A DNA stretch of 62,896 nt from JBGTLW01 sp964614575 (GTDB lineage: Bacteria > Planctomycetota > Phycisphaerae > Phycisphaerales > Phycisphaeraceae), in the NCBI GenBank assembly GCA_964614575.1, contig CAZTLX010000004.1:1-62896 (forward strand), read 5' to 3'. Shown here one piece after another: positions 33,681 through 41,507 of this stretch (the stretch's first letter is position 1; each line of letters opens with the position of its first letter). The notes beneath the pieces are model-generated. The model had not been told where the DNA came from. It was given only the letters and a program-made list of their open reading frames with translations, and did no database searches. The translations under genes were made by a program, and so were the position numbers.

Positions 33681-33705
33681 GGTAACCCATCTTAGGCGGG
33701 TTGCC
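33681..33705. promoter_or_regulatory. Inverted repeat upstream of the prepilin gene
   Basis: GGTAACCC (33681-33688) and GGGTTGCC (33698-33705) pair at 7 of 8 positions. It lies in the divergent intergenic region and might be an operator. Confidence 0.35.
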
Positions 33706-33725
33706 GGGCAAAATTGGCGTATAAA

Positions 33726-33760
33726 GCGTCAATCTGTGTCGCATCATGCGTCAATTTGCG
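33726..33760 (+). promoter_or_regulatory. Two direct repeats GCGTCAATYTGYG, candidate AraC-type operator
   Basis: GCGTCAATCTGTG at 33726-33738 and GCGTCAATTTGCG at 33748-33760, 22 bp apart (two DNA turns), as for AraC-family half sites. The second copy ends 2 bp before a -10-like TAAACT at 33763-33768. It probably mediates autoregulation of the regulator at 33777 and/or control of the divergent prepilin gene. Confidence 0.5.
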
Positions 33761-33776
33761 GGTAAACTGCGGGGGT

Positions 33777-34898
33777 ATGGCTAACCACATCGCCATGAGC
33801 GTCAATACGAACAACACTTGGAGCCGCGCCATCTGCCGCGGGGTGGCGGACTACGCCCGTCGGCAGGGCGACTGGCGGCTGCTGCTCTATCACGGCCCGG
33901 CCGAGCGCATCGAGCCAAGGCCGGACGGCCTGCTGGGCATCTTTGCCGCCGAGCGCGCCGAGGTGCCCGCGACTTGGCGGGCGTCTGGGCTGCCGTGGAT
34001 CAATATCTCCAACCACGACCCTCCGGCCGACGCGGTCAGCGTCTATAGCGATGAAAACGCCATCGGCACGCTCGCCGCGGACACGCTGCTGGACCTGGGC
34101 TTCGAGCATTTCGCGTTCTGCGGCTTCGCGTCGCTTGCGTTTTCCCGAGGCCGATACGCGGGCTATCGCGACCGCCTGGCCGCGGCGGGCGCTGCCGCCC
34201 CGGTGATGATCGACTCCGGCCACACCGCGATGCGTGACCAACTCGGTGAGCTGGCCAAGCCCGCGGCGTTGTTCGCCGCCTCCGATGATGTCGCCCAGCG
34301 GGTGATCCAGGCTTGTGAGGAGCTGCGTCTGGAGGTGCCGAGCCAGTTGGCGATCCTCGGCGTCGATAACGACGAGCTGACCTGCGAGTGGTCGCGCGTG
34401 ACCATCTCAAGCATCAAGCCGGACTTTCACCGGGTGGGTTATGAGGCGGCGGCGGTGTTGCACGGGATGATGCTGGGCAAGGCCCCGCCGCGGAAGACGA
34501 CGCTGATCCCGCCGCTGGGCGTGGTGGCGCGGCGTTCCACCGACACGTTGGCGGTGGGCGACGCGGTGGTCCGCCGGGCGTTGGAGTTGATCCGTGCCGA
34601 GGCCTGCCGGGGCCTGAGCGTGGAGGACCTGGTCGATGCGCTGCCGGTCTCGCGTCGCTCGCTGGAGCGTCGATTTGCCGCGGCGCTGGGCCGCACCCCT
34701 TACGACGAGGTCCGCCGGACGCGGCTTAAGCGTGGCCGCGAGCTGCTGGGGACGACGGACATGTCGGTGCTCAGCGTGACGCTGGCGTGCGGGCTGTCGG
34801 ATCAGCGCCGCTTTGCCGCGGAGTTTCGGCGGGAGTTTGGGCAGACACCCTCGGCGTACCGCCGCGCCACGCAGCCGGGCAGATCGCTGGGGGTTTGA
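33777..34898 (+). CDS. XylR-type transcription regulator (LacI-like sensor + AraC HTH)
   Basis: 373 residues. N-terminal periplasmic-binding-protein-like sensor (about 1-270; NHIAMSVNTNNTWSRAICRG, AVSVYSDENAIGTLAADTLL, LAILGVDNDELTCEWS) and C-terminal AraC HTH (about 270-370; SVEDLVDALPVSRRSLERRF, LACGLSDQRRFAAEFRREFG). This is the typical planctomycete XylR architecture, usually responding to sugars. ATG 33777 begins the sensor; TAAACT at 33763-33768 is 8 nt upstream (near-leaderless). The effector is unknown. Followed by a bidirectional terminator. Confidence 0.88.
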   Translation: MANHIAMSVNTNNTWSRAICRGVADYARRQGDWRLLLYHGPAERIEPRPDGLLGIFAAERAEVPATWRASGLPWINISNHDPPADAVSVYSDENAIGTLAADTLLDLGFEHFAFCGFASLAFSRGRYAGYRDRLAAAGAAAPVMIDSGHTAMRDQLGELAKPAALFAASDDVAQRVIQACEELRLEVPSQLAILGVDNDELTCEWSRVTISSIKPDFHRVGYEAAAVLHGMMLGKAPPRKTTLIPPLGVVARRSTDTLAVGDAVVRRALELIRAEACRGLSVEDLVDALPVSRRSLERRFAAALGRTPYDEVRRTRLKRGRELLGTTDMSVLSVTLACGLSDQRRFAAEFRREFGQTPSAYRRATQPGRSLGV

Positions 34899-34902
34899 TC
34901 GG

Positions 34903-34945
34903 CAAAAACCCCGGCGTTCGACCTGGGCCGATCGCCGGGGTTGGG
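34903..34945. terminator. Bidirectional terminator between convergent genes
   Basis: Perfect 10-bp stem: AACCCCGGCG (34907-34916) and CGCCGGGGTT (34933-34942), 16-nt loop, with A5 on one side and a T-rich run on the other. Confidence 0.7.
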
Positions 34946-34970
34946 TTCTGTCTCATCAAGATGCGCTGGA

Positions 34971-35567
34971 TCAGATGACGGGGCCTTCGTCATTGTTCTC
35001 ACCGCCGTCGCGCCCGCGTTGGCGCTGCTCGCGCCACTCGCGCATGCGCTGCTCGCGCTCTTCGAGGCGCTGGTCCACCGCTTTGCGCTGTGTATCGGTG
35101 AGCACTGCTTTAAGGTCTTCGAGGAGTTTGTCGCCGGTCGGGCCCTTGGCCATCAGGTCGCGCAGGCTTTCCATGGCCTCGCCCATGGCCTCGCGGTCGC
35201 GGGCGGTGCGGGCTTCGGTCATCTGGGCGGTGAGGTAGTCGAACTCTTTCTTGTGATCCGTGACAAAGGCCCGGCGGTCGGTGATGAACTTCTCACGCAG
35301 GTCCCGGATCTTTGTCTTCTGCTCGGGGCTGAGGGTGAACTCGGGGGTCATGTTCAGCTCGGAGAGCAGGCCGACGAACCCCTCGGACGGGTCGCGATCG
35401 AGCATACGGCTCATCATGTCGCCGCGGTCGCCGCCGCGCTGCGGGCGTTCGCCGCGCTCTCCGCGTTGCGGCGGGCCGTCCTGCGCCAGCGCGATGCCGG
35501 GCGAGAGGGTCAGCGCCATGAGGCAAGCGAGGCTGAGGGTCAGGGCCGAGAAAGTGAAACGGGTCAT
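34971..35567 (-). CDS. Exported Spy/CpxP-like acidic-basic helical protein
   Basis: 198 residues. Signal peptide (about 1-28, ending GIALAQ). Mature protein is helical and charged, with LSPEQKTKIRDLREKFITDR, the LTxxQ-like repeat of Spy/CpxP chaperones, and DTQRKAVDQRLEEREQRMRE as a second. N-terminal low-complexity part is Gly/Arg-rich. Function is likely periplasmic stress or metal-related chaperoning by analogy. ATG 35567 with GGAAGG upstream; the longer frame start at 35663 lacks a signal peptide. Convergent with the XylR gene. Confidence 0.6.
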   Translation of the reverse strand: MTRFTFSALTLSLACLMALTLSPGIALAQDGPPQRGERGERPQRGGDRGDMMSRMLDRDPSEGFVGLLSELNMTPEFTLSPEQKTKIRDLREKFITDRRAFVTDHKKEFDYLTAQMTEARTARDREAMGEAMESLRDLMAKGPTGDKLLEDLKAVLTDTQRKAVDQRLEEREQRMREWREQRQRGRDGGENNDEGPVI

Positions 35568-35779
35568 CGTGTGGCCTTCCATTGCGGGCATGTCGTGGAG
35601 CGGATGATCCGCGTCGCCACCGCGGCGGCGCGATCCCGATCCCCACCCCCGGAGCAGGCACAACGCCTCGGGCCGCGGTTTGTTGCATCACCCCGTCGCG
35701 GCGATGCTGCTCGCGCTTGGCCGCGGCGGGGCCGGGGCGTATGCTGCGGCGGTCGATTCCTTCACCCGGGACTTTTCTG

Positions 35780-37309
35780 ATGGCCGAACCCGCTGCACCC
35801 CCCACGACGCCGCCGTACCCGCCGCGCTACCGCTGGCTCAAGCGCCTGCTGGGCGTGGGCCTGCTGATGGTGCTGCTGCTGGTAGGGCTGCGGCTGTGGT
35901 GGGGCCACCGCGCCAACGCCCGCTACCACGCCCTCATCGCCGAGATCGAAGCCACCGGCGATCCGATCCACTTCCAGGACCTGGTCATCGACCCGGTGCC
36001 GGACAAGGACAACAAGGCGTATCACTTCCGGCAGGCGATGGCCGCCTGGCCGACGGTGCCGGGGCAGGGCGTGGTGATCACGGACACCGATTGGTACATG
36101 GACCCCGAACAGCACCCCGACCCGATCACGGACAACGCGGCGTACCTGCAGCAACTGCAGCCGGTGCTCGCGCACCTGCGAGCGATGGACGCGGCACCCG
36201 GCTGCGACTGGGGCGTGCGGCCGGTGAGCCCGGTGATCCAGAACTGGCAAATGCCGCCCTATGGCGAGATGCGAGGCCTGGCGCGGCTCATCCAGGACGC
36301 CGCGAAGCGGGCAAATGCAGCGGGGGATGCGGCCGGTGCTATCGAATGGATCAGGCTGACCCTGGCAATCGGGGCCGCGGCCAACGATGAATACCCCGCG
36401 GTCATCGGACAAGTGGTCACGATCTCGATCAACGCGCTGGCGTGCGGCGTGGTGGAGGAGATGACCCCGACGCTGGTCCTGCCCGCCGACGCGGCCGCCC
36501 CGGCCCGCCGACAGGCCCGGGCGCTGCTGGACCGGCTGCTCGATGAACAAGCCCTGCAAAGAGGCAGGCTTCGTGCGTGGGTGGGCGAGCGTTGGGTGTT
36601 TCACGACGCGGTGCGGGCGATCGTGGAGGGGCGGGTCGGAATCACCACGATCATGCACAGCGGCGGGCAGCCGGGCCTTGCCGACCAACTCGCACTCGCT
36701 TTCTTCAAGCCGGTGATCGTCAACGACGCGGCCTACCTGCAGACCTGCATGACCGCGCTGGTCGAAGCTTCGCGCACCGCGACGACCGGCCCGGCGTTTG
36801 ACGCGGCGGTCGAAGCGCAGCTCGGCTTGGACCGGTTTGATCGGATCGAGGAACACCGGCTGCTTCACCCGCTCAGCGCGAGCTCGCTGCCAGGCCTCAG
36901 TGCCGTCTCACACACGCACACGCAGTTCACCGCCACGCAGCGCATGGCCGCGACGGCGCTGGCGATCCGGCTTTATCAGGCCGACCACGGCCCACGCCCC
37001 GAAAAATTGGACGAATTGGTCCCCGATTACCTGCCCGCCGTGCCGCGCGATCCGTACACGCTCGATCAGCCGATCCGCTATCGGCCGCAGGGCGCGTCGC
37101 TGGTCGTTGACAGCTACCACAGCCAACCGCCGGTGTTGGCGGAGCCGGGCCCGGCGATCCTGTATTGCGTTGGCAAAAACGGGCGCGACGACGGCGGAGC
37201 GGTGGAACTCGATGGCGGTGGTCAGCTCTATAACAACGGGCGTTTCGGAGAACACGCCGACCACTGGTTCCTGCTCGACCCGGAGCCGGGGCCGTACACG
37301 TTGCCGTAG
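35780..37309 (+). CDS. Membrane-anchored protein of unknown function
   Basis: 509 residues. One N-terminal TM segment (about 20-42) and a large extracytoplasmic domain. The C-terminal part (about 395-509) has MAATALAIRLYQADHGPRPE and LDELVPDYLPAVPRDPYT, a pattern also found in GspG-like prepilin C-termini and in planctomycete proteins of unknown role. No catalytic motif was recognised. ATG 35780 is the first start compatible with a TM anchor; no SD is visible. Family unassigned. Confidence 0.65.
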   Translation: MAEPAAPPTTPPYPPRYRWLKRLLGVGLLMVLLLVGLRLWWGHRANARYHALIAEIEATGDPIHFQDLVIDPVPDKDNKAYHFRQAMAAWPTVPGQGVVITDTDWYMDPEQHPDPITDNAAYLQQLQPVLAHLRAMDAAPGCDWGVRPVSPVIQNWQMPPYGEMRGLARLIQDAAKRANAAGDAAGAIEWIRLTLAIGAAANDEYPAVIGQVVTISINALACGVVEEMTPTLVLPADAAAPARRQARALLDRLLDEQALQRGRLRAWVGERWVFHDAVRAIVEGRVGITTIMHSGGQPGLADQLALAFFKPVIVNDAAYLQTCMTALVEASRTATTGPAFDAAVEAQLGLDRFDRIEEHRLLHPLSASSLPGLSAVSHTHTQFTATQRMAATALAIRLYQADHGPRPEKLDELVPDYLPAVPRDPYTLDQPIRYRPQGASLVVDSYHSQPPVLAEPGPAILYCVGKNGRDDGGAVELDGGGQLYNNGRFGEHADHWFLLDPEPGPYTLP

Positions 37310-37327
37310 GCGTGTGTCGCGATCGCT

Positions 37328-38179
37328 TCACCACGTGATCGCGATCAGCCATACGTAACCCACCACCGCGGGGAAGCCCAGGACGGTGACACACGCGAGC
37401 AGCGCGAGCAGCAGCGGCTGGGCGGCGAGCAGGGTGAGCCGGCCGAGTAACCCGCGGTGGGCGGCGCGGCCGGCCATGATGAAGCAGTTGATGGCGAAGC
37501 CGACCAGCATCGCCCCGGCCCAGATGATTGCCGCAGAAATCAGCAGCACGCCGGCGAAATAGACCGTGTCGCTGCGGTAGGGATCGCTCCCGGCAACCAC
37601 GACCGCGCCGATCATCGCCAGCGGCAACGCCGCGATGCTCCACAACAGCGGCGCGCACGCGTAATAACTCAGCGCGATCGCGCGGTTCTGCTGCTCGACC
37701 GAGATCGCCTTGGGGTGGAACCAGTAGGTGTGGACGCCGCTGCCCAGCAGCAGGAACAGGTACCAGCCGAGGGCGAGCGCGACGCCCAGCGCGAGCGACG
37801 GGCCGAGGCCGAGCGTTTCGAGCCACCAGTCGTTGTCGATGTTACCCATGCCGAACGCGACCACGATGAACCCCGCGGCGATCAGCGTGATGAACCACAC
37901 CAGCCCGACGACGGTGCGCTGGAATTTTCGGGCGTCGGCGTAATCGACCGGCTGGCCCACGGCCTGACAGAAGCGGGTTGTGCGAAACGTCGCGCGGTAC
38001 GCGGTGCGCAGCAGCGCCCGGGTCTTGCCGAGATCGGCCCGGTTGACCCAAGGCACCTGCATCGCCCGCAGCGACGATTCATCGGTCGCCTGTCCGCACT
38101 CGGGGCATTGCGCGGCCCCCGTGCTGCCGCGCAGGTCGTAGCCGCAGGCGGGGCAGTAGGGGGTGGGGGGTTCAGGCAT
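37328..38179 (-). CDS. Zinc-ribbon membrane protein (Yip1-like)
   Basis: 283 residues. N-terminal zinc ribbon YCPACGYDLRGSTGAAQCPECG (CxxC...CxxC, about residues 8-29) followed by about six membrane segments (VVGLVWFITLIAAGFIVVAF ... PLLLALLACVTVLGF). A common planctomycete membrane architecture without known function. ATG 38179 is chosen: TATCAT lies 6 nt upstream (38186-38191), suggesting a leaderless transcript. Starts upstream of it (38260) overlap gpsA. Confidence 0.7.
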   Translation of the reverse strand: MPEPPTPYCPACGYDLRGSTGAAQCPECGQATDESSLRAMQVPWVNRADLGKTRALLRTAYRATFRTTRFCQAVGQPVDYADARKFQRTVVGLVWFITLIAAGFIVVAFGMGNIDNDWWLETLGLGPSLALGVALALGWYLFLLLGSGVHTYWFHPKAISVEQQNRAIALSYYACAPLLWSIAALPLAMIGAVVVAGSDPYRSDTVYFAGVLLISAAIIWAGAMLVGFAINCFIMAGRAAHRGLLGRLTLLAAQPLLLALLACVTVLGFPAVVGYVWLIAITW

Positions 38180-38185
38180 GAGGAG

Positions 38186-38191
38186 ATGATA
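38186..38191 (-). promoter_or_regulatory. -10 element of the zinc-ribbon gene (predicted leaderless)
   Basis: TATCAT on the minus strand, 6 nt before the ATG at 38179. Confidence 0.4.
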
Positions 38192-38201
38192 ACGCGGGGC
38201 T

Positions 38202-38235
38202 ATCCCGGCCAAGCTCCGCTGCGCATGACCGGGAT
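38202..38235. repeat. REP-like hairpin, short family (copy 3)
   Basis: atcccggcc / gaccgggat arms around aagctccgctgcgcat. Inverted relative to the copies at 7811 and 12887. Located between gpsA and the zinc-ribbon gene. Confidence 0.65.
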
Positions 38236-38256
38236 GGGTTGGTGGGGTGAGAGGAG

Positions 38257-39345
38257 TCACCCCACGGTTTCGGGTTTGCTCGCGCGGCTCATGAGTTGGC
38301 TGATGCCATCCAGGGGGTCGAGGCCGGCGAAGAGGACCTGATGCACGGTCTGGGTGATGGGCATCTCGACCTTGTATTTGTTGGCGAGTTCAACGACCGC
38401 GCGCGTGGTGGGCACGCCTTCGACCACGCCGGGGATCTCTTCGAGGACTTCCTCGAGCTTGCGGCCGCGGCCGAGCTGTTCGCCGCAGGTGCGGTTGCGT
38501 CCGGTGGGGGAGAAGCAGGTGGTGGCCAGGTCGCCGACGCCGGTGAGCCCGAAGAAGGTTTCGGCCGAGGCGCCCATCGCGACGCCGAGGCGGGTGATCT
38601 CCGCGAGGCCGCGCGCGAGGAGGGCGGACTTGGCGTTGTTGCCGGCCTGCAACCCGTCGAGGATGCCGGCGGCGACGGCGATGACGTTCTTGAGCGCGCC
38701 GGCGAGTTCCACGCCTAGCAGGTCGTAGCTGGTATAGACGCGGAACCAGTGCGTGGTGAACACGTCCTGCAAGTGCTTGGCGAAGGCTTCATCATCGGAC
38801 GCGGCGGTGACGGTGGCGGGCAAACAACGGGCCAGCTCGTGCGCGACGGTGGGGCCGGAGATCGAGGCGAGCGGGCGGGCGGGGAGGTCGGGGTGATCGC
38901 GGTGGCTGGAAGTTTGATCCCGCACTTCGCTGCGCTCAGAGGCAGGCGTGGCTGTGGCGGTGTTTAGAAGAACGTCGGCGATGATCTGCGTGGGGCGCAG
39001 GAGGGTTTGCTGTTCGATGCCCTTGGCTACCGAAGCGATGGGGATGCCGGCGGGGACGTGCGGCGCGAGGCGTTCCCACACGCGGCGGATGTACTGGGTC
39101 GGCGTGGCGTTGAGGATGATCTGCGCATCGGCGCAGGCGGCGGCTTCGTCGGCGGTGAGGCGGATCGAGTCGGGGATGCGCGACTCGGGCAGGTACCGGT
39201 CGTTGCGGCGGGTCTGGATGAGCTCGGCGACGTGCTCGGCGGAGACGCCCCAGATGGTCACGGGGCAGCCCTTGGATTCGAGGAGCAGGGCCATGACGGT
39301 GGCCATGGCGCCGTCGCCGATGATGGTGATGGGGGTTTGCGGCAT
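38257..39345 (-). CDS. gpsA: Glycerol-3-phosphate dehydrogenase [NAD(P)+]
   Basis: 362 residues. Makes sn-glycerol-3-phosphate for phospholipids. Rossmann motif TIIGDGAMATVMALLL, then AKGIEQQTLLRPTQ, SISGPTVAHELARCLP, ALKNVIAVAAGILDGL (with the catalytic Lys), GLTGVGDLATTCFSPTGRNR, and GVVEGVPTT. Between the KGIE and SISGPT motifs there is a segment about 27 residues longer than in E. coli GpsA. Part of it (ATPASERSEVRDQ, residues about 133-144) is encoded by a half copy of the transposase-linked REP palindrome at 38916-38949. The start ATG has no clear SD. Confidence 0.93.
   Translation of the reverse strand: MPQTPITIIGDGAMATVMALLLESKGCPVTIWGVSAEHVAELIQTRRNDRYLPESRIPDSIRLTADEAAACADAQIILNATPTQYIRRVWERLAPHVPAGIPIASVAKGIEQQTLLRPTQIIADVLLNTATATPASERSEVRDQTSSHRDHPDLPARPLASISGPTVAHELARCLPATVTAASDDEAFAKHLQDVFTTHWFRVYTSYDLLGVELAGALKNVIAVAAGILDGLQAGNNAKSALLARGLAEITRLGVAMGASAETFFGLTGVGDLATTCFSPTGRNRTCGEQLGRGRKLEEVLEEIPGVVEGVPTTRAVVELANKYKVEMPITQTVHQVLFAGLDPLDGISQLMSRASKPETVG
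38916..38949. repeat. Half REP (transposase-linked family) inside gpsA
   Basis: gatcccgcacttcgctgcgc then tcagaggcaggcgt on the plus strand. Very similar to the arm at 53062-53096 and 53759-53794. In frame in gpsA. Confidence 0.65.
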
Positions 39346-39743
39346 AGTGGTTCGGGGCTCGGCGGGGGGGGAGCGAGTCGGATTCCCGGCATTGTGGGCC
39401 TTAGCCCGATGCGAGGCAAGGTGGCGCCCCGGCCGGCCCGACCTCGGCCGCCCGGAGGGTTCAAAATATCGGACCCTGCGCCTTGATCGGCTTGGGCCTA
39501 AGCTGCGGGGTGTAGGGGGTCGATGAAGGGATAACGGGCCGGAGGGTCTGTTTGCACTTGCCTTGGCGCAATTGCGCGGTAGGAATTAGAGAACCTTGAG
39601 AGCTTGGGGATGCGTTAAGCCCGGAAACTGACTACTATAAAGACCCGGTACGTCAGGCCCAGGCTGGCGTCGGCCGGGTAGTCAGACGCGGCGAAAATCG
39701 CTCGTGTCGCCGAAATCATCCGAAACTACTGCGGGAGCATGTC
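39346..39743. other. 398-bp divergent intergenic region, EPS-cluster leader
   Basis: Between gpsA (minus) and the polysaccharide export gene (plus). Contains TATAAA at 39636-39641, a possible -10 for the export gene, giving a leader of about 95 nt with a small hairpin (CGGCGA/TCGCCG, about 39687-39710). No riboswitch landmark was recognised; specifically, the GEMM c-di-GMP core was not found. Confidence 0.4.
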
Positions 39744-41198
39744 GTGAGGCAAGCAGATCAAAGCAAACGGGGCATGGGTGTTGGACGAATTGTTTGGGGC
39801 GGATGCGCGGCAGCCATCGCGGCCTCGCTGCTGACCGTGGCCGGCTGTGAGGTCAACTCCTTCCTCGACCCGTCCGTCGTCGGCAACTGGGAGTCCACCC
39901 CCAAGACCCTGCCGATCCTTTCGCGGCTCGACGTCATCGACGAGCCCGAGGCCACCAGCCTGCCCGTCACCCAGGTCCAGCCCTCGGACCTGCTGCCCGA
40001 CAACAACGAATACGTCATCGGTGCCGGCGACCTGCTGACCGTCACCGTCTTCGAGCTGATCACCCCCGGCGTCGAAGCGGTCCAGACCCGCCGCGTGGAC
40101 GAGACCGGATCGATCCGCCTGCCCGTGGTCGGCGAGGTCCGCGCGACCGGCCGCACCCCCAGCCAGTTGGAAGAAGACATCGTCAAGGTCCTCGATCGTG
40201 AAGGCGTGCTCACCGACGCGACTGTCAGTGCGGTGGTGCAGGAGTCGCGGCAGAACACCTACTCGGTGATCGGTGAGCCGTTCTCCGGTTCGACGGCGTT
40301 CGGCACCTACGTGATCCCCAAGCCGGACTTCCGCATCCTCGAAGCGTTGGCCTTGGCGCGTGGTGCGCCGGGTCGTACCAAGCGCATCCTCGTGTTCCGT
40401 CAGACTCCGCTTTCGCCGGATATGGAAGTCGGCCACACCCAGCGCGACGCGGTGGAGGAAGCCCCGCCCGCGCCCGATCGTCCGGTGGATATTCTCGATC
40501 AGTTGGACGGTGCCCTGGAAGACGGCGCGCCGCTCGATAACGGTGCCTCGACTCGGCCGGCCGACCGCCCCGATGCCCCGCCCGCGCTCGCCGGCGGCCT
40601 CGACGAGGCGCGAGACGATGGCCAGTGGGTCAAAGGCCCCGGCGGCCAATGGGTCCGGGTGAATCCGGACTCCGCCCCCGTCAGCACAGATGATGCCAAC
40701 CTCAGCGCGCTGAGCGAGTTGATTACCCAGCGCATCATCGAGGTGCCTTACGACCGCCTGCTCTCCGGCGACATGCGCTACAACATCATCGTCCGCCCCG
40801 GCGACGTGATCCGCATCCCCGACCCGACCGGCGGCTTCGTGTACCTGATGGGCGCGGTCAACCGCCCCGGTGCCTACACCGTGCCCGGCGAAGAAGACCT
40901 GACGCTGATGCAACTTATCGCATCCGGCGGCAACCTCTCGGGGATCGCGATCCCCAGCCGCGTGGACCTGGTCCGCCGGGTCGATAACAGCCGGCAGGCG
41001 ATGGTTCGGCTCAACCTCCGCAACATCTTCGAGGGCAACGAGCCGGACATCTTCCTCAAGCCCAACGACCTGATCAACGTCGGCACCAACTTCCCGGCGG
41101 TGCCGCTGGCGGTGTTCCGCAACGGGCTGCGGGCGACGTACGGCTTCGGATTCGTGATCGACCGCAACTTCGAGAACAGCGTCTTTAACGCACAGTAA
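39744..41198 (+). CDS. Polysaccharide export lipoprotein (Wza/EpsA-like)
   Basis: 484 residues. Lipoprotein signal: hydrophobic stretch ending VAGC (Cys about residue 35). Poly_export domain (YVIGAGDLLTVTVFEL, SIRLPVVGEVRATGRTPSQL) and SLBB domain (VYLMGAVNRPGAYTVPGEED, LTLMQLIASGGNLSG). A proline-rich insert with Asp/Ala (about 240-300) separates them. Forms the outer-membrane channel for capsular or extracellular polysaccharide. GTG 39744 is chosen because GGGAG is 8 nt upstream; an ATG at 39774 has none. First gene of the 39.7-53 kb EPS/exosortase cluster. Confidence 0.88.
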   Translation: MRQADQSKRGMGVGRIVWGGCAAAIAASLLTVAGCEVNSFLDPSVVGNWESTPKTLPILSRLDVIDEPEATSLPVTQVQPSDLLPDNNEYVIGAGDLLTVTVFELITPGVEAVQTRRVDETGSIRLPVVGEVRATGRTPSQLEEDIVKVLDREGVLTDATVSAVVQESRQNTYSVIGEPFSGSTAFGTYVIPKPDFRILEALALARGAPGRTKRILVFRQTPLSPDMEVGHTQRDAVEEAPPAPDRPVDILDQLDGALEDGAPLDNGASTRPADRPDAPPALAGGLDEARDDGQWVKGPGGQWVRVNPDSAPVSTDDANLSALSELITQRIIEVPYDRLLSGDMRYNIIVRPGDVIRIPDPTGGFVYLMGAVNRPGAYTVPGEEDLTLMQLIASGGNLSGIAIPSRVDLVRRVDNSRQAMVRLNLRNIFEGNEPDIFLKPNDLINVGTNFPAVPLAVFRNGLRATYGFGFVIDRNFENSVFNAQ

Positions 41199-41507
41199 TG
41201 GTGATTTCAACACCCCCGCGTTTAGCGACGCGGGGGTGGCTTGGTTGGGCCACGGGTCGGGCCCGTGCCCGAAAGACCCGGATGCAGGAATCGGCCCGCC
41301 CCGCGGGAAGGCTGGGGTGCCCCGGCCGGATGAGATCGACAGGGTGTTTAGACTTTGTGGGATTCTCGGTATGGGTCCGGCAATGCCCGAACCCCGGCGA
41401 TCGTGCCCGCGTAACGTGGATGAAAAGGAGGAATTCGGCGACGCGGGGCCTGTTCTCGTCATCACAGGGTTATTTCCGACCGCCTACGGCTCGCCGTGCC
41501 CGACGCC
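41199..41507. other. 309-bp intergenic stretch with hairpin and orphan SD
   Basis: Contains the hairpin at 41212-41237 and a perfect AAGGAGG at 41426-41432 that is not followed by a start codon at a usual distance. No convincing gene was found. Confidence 0.4.
41212..41237 (+). terminator. Hairpin after the polysaccharide export gene
   Basis: ACCCCCGCG (41212-41220) and CGCGGGGGT (41229-41237), 9-bp stem, 8-nt loop, 14 bp after the stop. No T-tract, so termination or partial attenuation within the cluster is uncertain. Confidence 0.5.

Noticed and set aside
39560..39600. Sigma-54 promoter (ttggcgcaattgc) in the EPS leader
   Set aside because: Distance between GG and GC elements is too short for a -24/-12 promoter.
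39640..39743. c-di-GMP (GEMM) riboswitch before the polysaccharide export gene
   Set aside because: The conserved GEMM core bases are missing; only a weak hairpin is present.
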